This document shows positions 10,492-18,262 of a stretch of 43,340 nt of DNA, piece after piece. Under the pieces are notes generated by a model, which did no database searches, was not told where the DNA came from, and saw only the letters and a program-made list of their open reading frames with translations. The DNA is from an uncultured Erysipelotrichaceae bacterium (GTDB lineage: Bacteria; Bacillota_I; Bacilli_A; RF39; UBA660), in the NCBI GenBank assembly GCA_902778125.1, contig CACYWH010000015.1, positions 1 through 43,340 on the forward strand, given 5' to 3'. The translations under genes were made by a program, and so were the position numbers. Position 1 is the first letter of the stretch, and each line of letters begins with the position of its first letter.

Positions 10492-11091
10492 CTAAACAAC
10501 CTTAATTATATATATAACTATTAATGCTATTATTAAAATACTAATAACATTATAAATCCAGTCTTTTTGCATAAATTTTGGTAAATGATTCTTTATAGCA
10601 GAAAGTCCTGTATACAACAAGAAACCTACAATCCCACCTACCACATTTAATATTATATCATCTATATCAAAAGTTCTACCAATAAAGTGTTGAACTGTTT
10701 CTATAACAGAACTAGCTAATAAAGACACAAGTGTAATTGTTCCCAAATTTTTGATTTTACAATAACTAGTTGCGTAATATCCTAAAGGAACAAACATTAA
10801 TATATTACCAAAAACTTGTTTATAAAAAGATCTGGTACCATAATCATACCTAAGTATTTCTCTAAAAGGCATAAAATTAGTCCCACCGCCAGGTAAATCT
10901 TGACTAGTAACAAGTTCGAATAAAACAATTAAATATGCTAAGAATAATAAATTAAATAATTCTTCATGCAACACCATACTTTTTCTTTCACTTTTAAAAA
11001 TATAAGTCAATCTTAAAATGATTATAATAGATAATACTATAACTAATGTTGGCCAAGTAAGATTAATTACATTTTTAATTTCGTGTTCCAT
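10492..11091 (-). CDS. VanZ-like membrane protein
   Basis: The 199-residue protein has about five hydrophobic segments and matches the VanZ-like family pattern: LPGGGTNFMPFREI after the second span, GNILMFVPLGY, and a final region with SSVIETVQHFIGRTFDIDDIILNVVGG. VanZ relatives lower teicoplanin binding in some enterococci, but most have no known role. It lies between yqfD and ybeY, where Bacillus has phoH. Five bases separate it from yqfD. Confidence 0.85.
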   Translation of the reverse strand: MEHEIKNVINLTWPTLVIVLSIIIILRLTYIFKSERKSMVLHEELFNLLFLAYLIVLFELVTSQDLPGGGTNFMPFREILRYDYGTRSFYKQVFGNILMFVPLGYYATSYCKIKNLGTITLVSLLASSVIETVQHFIGRTFDIDDIILNVVGGIVGFLLYTGLSAIKNHLPKFMQKDWIYNVISILIIALIVIYIIKVV

Positions 11092-11095
11092 TATT

Positions 11096-12229
11096 TTATT
11101 CCTTTTCTTCTATTTCTTTATTCATTCCAATATTTTGATATATTTTAAAAAATATTTCTAATTTAATTTTACTACTAAATACCTCTTTTTTCAAAACTTT
11201 TTTAGAAATAATATATTCATCATCATTAAGTGTCTGTTTAATTTTTTCTTCACTTCTTTTAATTGCCTCGTTATATGCTTCATCTACTGATATATTAAAT
11301 TCTTTATATTTATATATTTTCATTTCTTCTTTATATAATTTAAATGGTAAATATGGTTTATCGAGAATAATTGATTTAGTCTTAATAACATTAGGATTAT
11401 TGTATTTACCGATTAAAGTAAATTCGTGATTAAACATATCTAAATAATAGTGATTTACTTTTCTTCCAGTATTAACATATTCAATATAATTAAAAGGTAT
11501 AGTTATATTAACAGTATTCCATACTTCAGCATACACTTTGCCTTTTGCATTAGTAAGATAAACTGTATCTTCGTTCTTAACTACATTACCGCTTATTAAT
11601 ATATCTCCCTTTTTAACATAATCATTTATATCCTTTGCTTTAACCCCATTTTCAACCACTATAGAAAGAATTTTACCATCCTTACTAGCAATTACATCAT
11701 TTAAAATTTTTTCTTCATCGTTTCTTTCTTTTTTAACCCTTTTAGTTACGTCTATATTATAAGTACATCCCTTTTCACTAATTTCAATCCATTCTAAAAC
11801 ATCTCTATTTTCATTTAATATTTTCTCTTTAATATTTAAAAGTTCATCAAAGGATTTCTTCTTTTTATACATTTCTATACCATTGTCAATTAAAGCTTCA
11901 TTTATTACCTTTTTTAAAGATACATCACTAGTATTAATATTAATCTTAAATATAGTAGATGTTAATAAGTGTAAAAGAAATAAACCTATTATAAATGATA
12001 TTAATAAGTATTTATTAACAGTTAAAAAATTAATAAAATAATTTTTACCATAATATCTTATTATTTCACACTTATATCTTCTAGAAATTTTTTTATAATC
12101 ATCAATATTAACAGTTAAAATATAACTGCTTTTATTACATATTAGATCTTCATAATAAATATTGTTATATATTAAATAATTGATTAAATTAATTCCTTCA
12201 CTATCAACATATATTCTTACATTATTCAT
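11096..12229 (-). CDS. yqfD: Sporulation protein YqfD
   Basis: The 377 residues show one membrane span (about 73-92, FLTVNKYLLISFIIGLFLLH) and a large extracytoplasmic part with ILSIVVENGVKAKDINDYVKKGDILISG, the usual YqfD core. The family is needed for sporulation stage IV in Bacillus and is under mother-cell control there. It overlaps yqfC by eight bases. Its presence suggests an ability, or a past ability, to sporulate. Confidence 0.9.
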   Translation of the reverse strand: MNNVRIYVDSEGINLINYLIYNNIYYEDLICNKSSYILTVNIDDYKKISRRYKCEIIRYYGKNYFINFLTVNKYLLISFIIGLFLLHLLTSTIFKININTSDVSLKKVINEALIDNGIEMYKKKKSFDELLNIKEKILNENRDVLEWIEISEKGCTYNIDVTKRVKKERNDEEKILNDVIASKDGKILSIVVENGVKAKDINDYVKKGDILISGNVVKNEDTVYLTNAKGKVYAEVWNTVNITIPFNYIEYVNTGRKVNHYYLDMFNHEFTLIGKYNNPNVIKTKSIILDKPYLPFKLYKEEMKIYKYKEFNISVDEAYNEAIKRSEEKIKQTLNDDEYIISKKVLKKEVFSSKIKLEIFFKIYQNIGMNKEIEEKE

Positions 12230-12440
12230 CTTTAATTTCTATTTCCTTTACTATGCCTTTAATTAACAAATCATATTTATCCATTTTACTAATAATCAAA
12301 TCATTTCCCTTAATACAAATTATAACTTTTAACATTTTAATTAATATATTGCATGAAGATATACTAATTATTTGCTTATAATTTCTTATATAAGTATTAT
12401 TTTTATTAATTATTATCTCGTAATCATCTTTGTTTATCAT
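12222..12440 (-). CDS. yqfC: Sporulation protein YqfC (YabP/YqfC family)
   Basis: Only 72 residues, but it shows the family pattern of short beta strands: NTYIRNYKQIISISSCNILI, then a VIICIKGNDLIISKMDKYDL segment, then LLIKGIVKEIEI. It is the first gene of the block and overlaps yqfD. Family length is usually about 90, so the N-terminus is short. No ribosome site is visible before the ATG. The call rests on pattern plus the yqfD neighbour. Confidence 0.8.
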   Translation of the reverse strand: MINKDDYEIIINKNNTYIRNYKQIISISSCNILIKMLKVIICIKGNDLIISKMDKYDLLIKGIVKEIEIKDE

Positions 12441-12478
12441 ATTTAATTTTATTAGTTAAAACGCTTCTTTATACTAAT

Positions 12479-12510
12479 AAAATAGTTAGCATTTATTTGC
12501 TAACTATTTT
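12479..12510. terminator. Terminator after the sortase gene
   Basis: Perfect 13-bp inverted repeat AAAATAGTTAGCA/TGCTAACTATTTT with a 6-base loop, flanked by A/T runs so that it can work in both directions. The repeat and its left flank, 21 bases in total from 12471, are identical to those of the terminator at 15481. Confidence 0.85.
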
Positions 12511-12512
12511 AT

Positions 12513-13271
12513 TTATATTTTACTAATTAATTTGGCATGTAATACTACTCTTTTAGTACCTCTAGCTGTACAAGAAGATAGTGTTAATATCTGAGCAGTA
12601 TCATTTAAATCTGTATCATAATTATAAATTGATCTTGACTTAAGTATACTTATAAATTCATTATATTCATCATCACTATTGAAATCAGTTTTAATATAAT
12701 AGTTTTCTGGTTTTATTGAGTATGTAGAAAACACTTTGTAAATGTATGTTCCAGATTCAGTAACTAATACTATTTTATGATTATCTTCATTTGAGTACCA
12801 TTCCTCATTTAATATATTTTTTAAAGTTCCAAACATACTACCATTTTGCATATTGTGACCATATATTACTAGATTCTTATCTTGATTATCATATTTATTA
12901 TGATAATCAGCAAATACCCATCCAGCAATATTATATTTTTTTTCAAAATTATGATGTAGATAATAGTCATTATCTTTCCCCTTAACTACTATATAATCTA
13001 TATCAGTACCATTAACCTTTAAATATGCAATTGTATCAGAATTTTGCTCTTTTAGTTTTTTAAAATCTATATTATATTTTTCTTCTAATGATTCATTTTT
13101 ATTTTCTTCTTTGACTTTATCTTTATTTTCATCTATTATTAACTTTTTTGCTTTTTCTTGAATCATTTCATTTTCATCATTGTCAATTTTCCAAGTAATA
13201 ATTTTAAATAACGAAAAAACAATACCAAATAAGAATATAAAAATAATTATTATTTTTAATTTATTGTTCAT
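12513..13271 (-). CDS. srtB: Class B sortase
   Basis: Cysteine transpeptidase that anchors surface proteins to peptidoglycan. The 252 residues have an N-terminal membrane anchor (about 5-25), a Lys/Glu-rich spacer and a sortase domain with His139 (YGHNM), Cys234 (TLSSC) and Arg241 (GTKRVV). The order NSDTIAYLKVNGTDIDYIVV then NIAGWVFADY is typical of class B. It lies just after an adhesin whose C-terminus carries NPQT, the class B type sorting motif, so it is probably its dedicated enzyme. The ATG follows AGGGGAA. Confidence 0.93.
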   Translation of the reverse strand: MNNKLKIIIIFIFLFGIVFSLFKIITWKIDNDENEMIQEKAKKLIIDENKDKVKEENKNESLEEKYNIDFKKLKEQNSDTIAYLKVNGTDIDYIVVKGKDNDYYLHHNFEKKYNIAGWVFADYHNKYDNQDKNLVIYGHNMQNGSMFGTLKNILNEEWYSNEDNHKIVLVTESGTYIYKVFSTYSIKPENYYIKTDFNSDDEYNEFISILKSRSIYNYDTDLNDTAQILTLSSCTARGTKRVVLHAKLISKI

Positions 13272-13299
13272 ACTTTTCCCCTAATCCTTTTATATACAG

Positions 13300-13326
13300 A
13301 AAAAGCTTATAGTTATAAACTATAAG
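13300..13326 (-). terminator. Terminator or attenuator between adhesin and sortase
   Basis: Minus-strand stem CTTATAGT/ACTATAAG with a 5-base loop, followed by CTTTTT. It overlaps the adhesin stop codon and would lower sortase expression relative to the adhesin unless read through. Confidence 0.65.
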
Positions 13327-15368
13327 TTATTATTTTTTATTAATGAATAAGAAGATTTAATAAGTCCTAACAAGCATATGATTAATAACATTATATAACT
13401 CATAACATTATCTACAGTTTGAGGATTATCAGTTGGTGGTTCATCGTTTCCACCTTGTCCAAAATGTGTATTAATTACAGTAAATCCGATTTCCATATCT
13501 CCAGTGATTTGAGTATCATATTCTGAAACTTCAATCTCATTAATAGTATATTCTATTTTTTTACCTTTATTATATACATCTAAATTTTCGAATTTGTGAT
13601 TCCAATTGTTTTCTTCATTTAATTCTACAGTTTCATATAATTCTCCATCAGCATATAAATTAACTGTAACGCTATTTGGTCTTAATTCATTATAGTCTTC
13701 TTTATCTTCCCATATTTTTACTACTGGAATATCTCTCTTTTCTGTACTATAATCATTCTTCATTGTAATTTCTTTAGCTTTAGGTGTAACATCTTCTAAA
13801 TATCCTGTAATTCCTAATAAGTTTTGATATTTTTCACCATCTTCAGCAGTATTTAAAGCATTATATATATAAATGTGCATATCATCTGGATGGACTAAAC
13901 TATTAGAAACTTCATCTCCTAGTAAGAAGTAGAAGAAATCTGCATAAATAGGATGATCTACAGATAAATTATTAGTTCCATGCAATGAATTTTTTTGTGT
14001 CCAGTGTCTTGCAAAGTTTCCAAAAGCATCACCTTGACCAATAATAGTTCTAAATCCATTTGGACTTTCAGGATCATATTTATAATCTTTATACATGTGC
14101 ATTAGATACCAATAATAGTTTCCTTCTTTAACGTATATAGCTTCATCTCCACTTTGTATACTATCCCATCTTTGAATTTGTGTTACTCCAGCATTTGTAT
14201 ATGTTTTTAATGCCATTTCAGTTATAAAACTTATAGCTTCATCAGGAAGAGCTTCTGTATCAGAAAATTTGTCTTGACTTCTTGCAAGAGTACGACGATA
14301 AATTATATTTAATAAAGTGTCATATAGTTCTTGATTAGATAATGACGTATCAGATACATCTATTGGTTCATCTGTTAAATGACCATGATTATAAATAGCT
14401 CCTTCTCCCCCAGGATTATATTCTGGATCCTTATAAACTATTTGTTGTGTATAATTTCTTATTGTTTCCGGTGTCAATATACTTCCATTATAGTTTGCAT
14501 CCGGTCCTGGTTCAGTTAAGAATTGATTTATACAATATACTTCATGTTTTTCACCTTTAATTTCAACATAATAAGTTGTTGCTGTCTCACAAGGTATATT
14601 TGGATTTAATGTATTCGCTGCATAACCAACTTCAATTTCTACTGTAATAGTAAATTCTATATCCTCAGCTAAATCATATCCCTCTGGCGCTTCTACTTCA
14701 TGTAAAGTATAATTTCCCTCAGGTAATAAAGTTTTTCTTGGGTTTTCATCTGAAATCCATTCATCTACGATATTATTATCTGAATCTAATATTTGAAGCT
14801 TAGCTCCTGATAACATATTACCATCAGTGTCAGTTTTCTTTGTTATAACTTCAACTTTTTGTACTTTATTTTGTACATTATCATTATTATTTGTTGTATC
14901 AGGAACTTCTTTATTGTCAGGTACAGTTTTGTCTTCGTCCTTTGAATTTGCACCTAGTGTATTATCATTAGAATTGTCATTATTATCAGGTGTAGTTTCT
15001 TTTCCACCTTCAGGAACTATATCTAATGTATTATCTTTAGGATCATCATTATTATCAGGTGTAATACTTTCTCCATTTCCTGAAACTATATCTGATGTAG
15101 TATTATTGTTGTTATTTTCTTCACTATTAGCATCAGTTTGTTCTTTAGAAGTTTCAAATGTATTTTCATCATTAGTTTCTAATACATTTTCATTTTCTTT
15201 TTCAAAGACATCTGAATCTTCTTCTTTTATTAATTCATCTTTTGTAGGTAGTGTATCTACCATTTCAATATTATTTTGATTTTCATTTTCTTCTGCATAT
15301 ATTTCACAAATATTTAGAAACATAAAACTTAAAACAATAAAAATCAAAAATTTAATGCTCTTTTTCAT
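13320..15368 (-). CDS. Cell-wall anchored thioester-domain adhesin
   Basis: A 682-residue surface protein. In order: signal peptide (1-25), an acidic Asn/Asp/Glu-rich stalk with imperfect repeats of TPDNND...DNTL (about 26-165), a SpaA/Cna-B-like domain (about 168-245), a thioester domain with Cys279 in VYCIN and Gln397 in TQIQRW, a second Cna-B domain (about 540-635, KIWEDKED start, VINTH end), then NPQT at 648-651, a hydrophobic helix and a short tail. Thioester domains of this type bind host surfaces covalently in Gram-positive pathogens and commensals. The NPQT motif and the adjacent class B sortase fit anchoring by that enzyme. Its own promoter lies upstream. Domain assignment is by motif and pattern. 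Confidence 0.88.
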   Translation of the reverse strand: MKKSIKFLIFIVLSFMFLNICEIYAEENENQNNIEMVDTLPTKDELIKEEDSDVFEKENENVLETNDENTFETSKEQTDANSEENNNNNTTSDIVSGNGESITPDNNDDPKDNTLDIVPEGGKETTPDNNDNSNDNTLGANSKDEDKTVPDNKEVPDTTNNNDNVQNKVQKVEVITKKTDTDGNMLSGAKLQILDSDNNIVDEWISDENPRKTLLPEGNYTLHEVEAPEGYDLAEDIEFTITVEIEVGYAANTLNPNIPCETATTYYVEIKGEKHEVYCINQFLTEPGPDANYNGSILTPETIRNYTQQIVYKDPEYNPGGEGAIYNHGHLTDEPIDVSDTSLSNQELYDTLLNIIYRRTLARSQDKFSDTEALPDEAISFITEMALKTYTNAGVTQIQRWDSIQSGDEAIYVKEGNYYWYLMHMYKDYKYDPESPNGFRTIIGQGDAFGNFARHWTQKNSLHGTNNLSVDHPIYADFFYFLLGDEVSNSLVHPDDMHIYIYNALNTAEDGEKYQNLLGITGYLEDVTPKAKEITMKNDYSTEKRDIPVVKIWEDKEDYNELRPNSVTVNLYADGELYETVELNEENNWNHKFENLDVYNKGKKIEYTINEIEVSEYDTQITGDMEIGFTVINTHFGQGGNDEPPTDNPQTVDNVMSYIMLLIICLLGLIKSSYSLIKNNNL

Positions 15369-15401
15369 TTAAATGCCCCCTATAAATGTTTACGAGTTGT
15401 T

Positions 15402-15430
15402 ATGATATCACTCATTTTTTTTATTGTCAA
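15402..15430 (-). promoter_or_regulatory. Promoter of the adhesin-sortase cassette
   Basis: Minus strand TTGACA (15430-15425), 17-base spacer, TATCAT (15407-15402), about 34 bases before the adhesin ATG. It lies directly after the terminator of the bacteriocin operon. Confidence 0.8.
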
Positions 15431-15480
15431 TAATTATAATTCATATTAATATATTCAAAAAATGAATTATTTATACTAAT

Positions 15481-15511
15481 AAAATAGTTAGCAATGAATG
15501 CTAACTATTTT
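15481..15511. terminator. Terminator after the bacteriocin peptides
   Basis: Perfect 13-bp inverted repeat AAAATAGTTAGCA/TGCTAACTATTTT with a 5-base loop. Stem and left flank match the terminator at 12479. It lies four bases past the second peptide stop. Confidence 0.87.
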
Positions 15512-15514
15512 ATA

Positions 15515-15697
15515 TTAACAATAACTTCCATCAGTATGTCTTCTAAGAGCACTTCCTAAAGACCTACCTATTTCTAGTGCAAATCCTATTGCTCTTACGA
15601 TACCATTTATTACTGTTCCAGAAATTCCTCCACCTTTTACTTCACAAAGTTCTATATCTGTCATATTATCTACATTTAACTGGATTAGTATATCCAT
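15515..15697 (-). CDS. Double-glycine bacteriocin precursor, second peptide
   Basis: A 60-residue precursor starting at ATG 15697 (a TTG lies one codon upstream). The leader ends NMTDIELCEVKGG, a classic double-glycine leader of 23 residues cut by C39 peptidases. The mature part is 37 residues, begins GISGTVING, is Gly/Ala-rich and helical, has a GxxxG motif in GRSLGSALRR, and ends in DGSYC. This fits one half of a class IIb two-peptide bacteriocin. It overlaps the first peptide gene by 32 bases and comes last in the operon after the exporter. Confidence 0.82.
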   Translation of the reverse strand: MDILIQLNVDNMTDIELCEVKGGGISGTVINGIVRAIGFALEIGRSLGSALRRHTDGSYC

Positions 15698-15797
15698 CAA
15701 ATATACCTATTAGAAAAGCCGCTATTGCGCCACCTATTCCAACAGCAATCCAGTTAACACCTCCTTTCACGCTCAATAATTCTTGTTTCTCTAACAT
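15666..15797 (-). CDS. Double-glycine bacteriocin precursor, first peptide
   Basis: A 43-residue precursor with the short leader MLEKQELLSVKGG, then a 30-residue mature peptide that begins VNWIAVGIGGAIAAFLIG and ends in a Pro-Val-Lys-Cys-Arg tail. It is hydrophobic and Gly/Ala-rich with GxxxG-type spacing, as in membrane-active class IIb peptides. AAAGGAG stands seven bases before the ATG, which overlaps the exporter stop by seven bases, so translation is coupled. Leader, hydrophobic helix, spacing and neighbours all agree. Confidence 0.85.
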   Translation of the reverse strand: MLEKQELLSVKGGVNWIAVGIGGAIAAFLIGIFDGYTNPVKCR

Positions 15798-17803
15798 ATA
15801 TTCTCCTTTCTTATTTCATATTTTTCATTAAACAAATCAATAATTTCTTTTTTATGAGAAATATATATGATTGTTTTATATACTTCTGATAATGCTTCAT
15901 CAAGAATAATATAATTACTCTTTTTGAGCAAACTTCTTGCAAGCATTATTTTTTGTCTTTCACCACCTGATATATTAAATCCATTATCCTCAATAATAAA
16001 ATTATCTCTAAATTTACTATTGTTTCTAAGTTTATCTAAATTGCATAAGTGTATTATTCTTTCATAATCATCATCTCTTATGTTTCTGAAATAAATTATA
16101 TTGTTTTTCAATGTATCATTATTAATATAGCTATTTTGTGAAACATAAGTAAAACTATTTAATATGATATTTTTATTTATGTCTTTTAAATTAATATTAT
16201 TTATAAATATATCTCCATCATATTCTTCATAATATTTTAAAAGTATTTTTAAAATTGTACTCTTACCAAAACCACTTCCACCATATATTAAAAACTTACT
16301 CCCATATTTAATATCTATATTTATATTATTAAATAATTTATCAATACCATTATAACTATAAGATAAATCTTCGATTTTAATATCTCCTTTTATTGTTTTA
16401 TCTGTCTCATCATATGTTTTACATTTATATATTAATAAATCATTTATTCTTCTATAAATGTTTTTAAGATGATTATATTTAGGTTCAAAATCTAAAATAT
16501 CTTTAAGAGGCTCAGTAAAATAGTAAACTATTGAATTAAATAAAATAAATTCACCAATAGTAATTAAATTATTATGTATAAAGATAGCACTAATAAAAAT
16601 TGAGATAATATAAGTAGTATTGACAATTATTTCTTTAATAAAACTTTGATTATTTAAAGAAGTTGAATAATTACTAATATTAAAAGAATTACTAATATTT
16701 TTAACATCTAATTCTCTTAATACTTCCTTAGTAACATTTATATTCATATTGCTTTCATATGAATATATACTTTCACTTAAACACTTATTGTATTTAGCAT
16801 CACTAACTAACATTTCTTCACTTTGAATCATATATTTTTTCTTATACAATAATACAACAAAAAAGTATAAGACCATTTCAAAAAAATAAAGAAGAAATAA
16901 TTTAGTATTTATAAATAACAGAATAATTATACTTAAAATAACTAGAATTATATCAGTAGAAATATTAACAATTAAATTTGAAACTATTTCTTTGAAAGAT
17001 TTTAAATCATTTATACGATTTAATACTTCAGAAGTTGATTTACTCTTGAAAAATTGATATGGAAGATTAAATAGTTTTCTAGTAACTACATTTATAAATT
17101 TAATAGAAACATCATTCATAATTCTAATAAGATTTTTTCCTCTTATCAAAGTTAAAATATTTTTTATAAATGTTGATGTTAAAAACAAACAACTAACAAT
17201 CAATAAATAACTAATGTTAAAATTGGGAATTATATAATCAATTACTATCATAGAAAAATAATTAATACTTATACCAATTATAAGAATAATTAATGAAAAA
17301 ATAACTAATTTAATAATATTAGTTTTTTCTTCTTTTATTATTGGAAATAAGTAATTATAAATGTTCTCGTTTGATAAATCATTATATACACATTTAACTG
17401 GATAAATAAATATTGATGTACCTAGATATATTTTTTCGAATTCTTCTTTTGAAATGTTTTTCCTATATGAAGATGGATCCATAATATATATTTTGTCTTT
17501 AATAACTTTATATACAACGATAAAATGAAACATATTATCTTTCAATACATGACAAATTATTGGGAAAGAAATTTTTTTATTAAAAATATCATTTACAGAT
17601 AAATGCATTCCATATCCATCAAATCCATATAATCTAGAACCATTAATTATGTTAAATGCATTAGTTCCATCTCTATCAGTTTTTAAAGCATATGTAATTT
17701 CTTCATGTGAGGCCTCACATCCATAATACTTCATTATAGATAATAAACATGAAGGACCACAATCTTTAAAACCGTTTTGTCTAACATAGTATTTATTACT
17801 CAT
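15791..17803 (-). CDS. C39 peptidase-containing bacteriocin ABC exporter, ATPase domain shortened
   Basis: Cuts double-glycine leaders and exports the mature peptide. The 670 residues hold an N-terminal C39 peptidase with Gln9, Cys15 (DCGPSC), His93 and Asp109; six membrane segments (about 155-430); and an ABC ATPase with Walker A GGSGFGKST, signature SGGERQK and Walker B YIILDE. Between the Walker B Glu and the switch His there are only 14 residues (ALSEVYKTIIYISH) where relatives have about 29-31. The D-loop Asp and following helix are missing. The reading frame is intact, so this looks like an in-frame deletion that could disable transport. No accessory protein or immunity gene is adjacent. 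BlpA/LagD/ComA relatives are about 715 residues. Confidence 0.9.
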   Translation of the reverse strand: MSNKYYVRQNGFKDCGPSCLLSIMKYYGCEASHEEITYALKTDRDGTNAFNIINGSRLYGFDGYGMHLSVNDIFNKKISFPIICHVLKDNMFHFIVVYKVIKDKIYIMDPSSYRKNISKEEFEKIYLGTSIFIYPVKCVYNDLSNENIYNYLFPIIKEEKTNIIKLVIFSLIILIIGISINYFSMIVIDYIIPNFNISYLLIVSCLFLTSTFIKNILTLIRGKNLIRIMNDVSIKFINVVTRKLFNLPYQFFKSKSTSEVLNRINDLKSFKEIVSNLIVNISTDIILVILSIIILLFINTKLFLLYFFEMVLYFFVVLLYKKKYMIQSEEMLVSDAKYNKCLSESIYSYESNMNINVTKEVLRELDVKNISNSFNISNYSTSLNNQSFIKEIIVNTTYIISIFISAIFIHNNLITIGEFILFNSIVYYFTEPLKDILDFEPKYNHLKNIYRRINDLLIYKCKTYDETDKTIKGDIKIEDLSYSYNGIDKLFNNINIDIKYGSKFLIYGGSGFGKSTILKILLKYYEEYDGDIFINNINLKDINKNIILNSFTYVSQNSYINNDTLKNNIIYFRNIRDDDYERIIHLCNLDKLRNNSKFRDNFIIEDNGFNISGGERQKIMLARSLLKKSNYIILDEALSEVYKTIIYISHKKEIIDLFNEKYEIRKENIC

Positions 17804-17875
17804 TTAACCCTCCTATTATTATAATTAGAGTTAAATAGTCAAAACACTACTTTTTTAATAAAAAAACATTTAAGA

Positions 17876-18253
17876 TTATTTCATAACAACATCATTATTT
17901 GTACCTGTTAATTCACTAGCTTTTTCTTCGCCAAACATTAATTTAGCAATTTCTACATAATTATTATAGTTTTCTTCTTCACTTTTACTTCCATATGTTG
18001 CATCAATATAAGGATTATAATATAAAACATCTCCATCTTGAAGTCTTATTCCTATAATAGCACTTTCTTTAGTTATATAGTAATACTCTTTTCCACTAAT
18101 TGAGACACTATTATCTGTTACATTATCAAGTATTCCATAATATTCTTCTCTATTACCTTTATCGCATATAACTAATAAAACATCTCTATTTTTATTCTTA
18201 TATAGATCTTTTAATAAGTATTCTGCATGTAATTTTCTTTCATTATCTTCCAT
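17876..18253 (-). CDS. Unknown 125-residue protein
   Basis: Not recognised. It is a soluble protein with a charged N-terminal helix, then a beta-rich middle (DVLLVICDKGNREEYYGIL, SVSISGKEYYYITKESAIIG, IRLQDGDVLYYNPYI) and an acidic C-terminal helix. The middle resembles a small Sm-like or SH3-like barrel, but this is only an impression. It is the last gene of the rlmN-prpC-prkC-rsgA-rpe operon, nine bases after rpe. Confidence 0.85.
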   Translation of the reverse strand: MEDNERKLHAEYLLKDLYKNKNRDVLLVICDKGNREEYYGILDNVTDNSVSISGKEYYYITKESAIIGIRLQDGDVLYYNPYIDATYGSKSEEENYNNYVEIAKLMFGEEKASELTGTNNDVVMK

Positions 18254-18262
18254 ATTACCTCT

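Noticed and set aside
14827-15279. Long plus-strand ORF with Ser/Leu-rich repeats
   Set aside because: It is the antisense shadow of the repetitive acidic stalk of the adhesin; it has no ribosome site or promoter.
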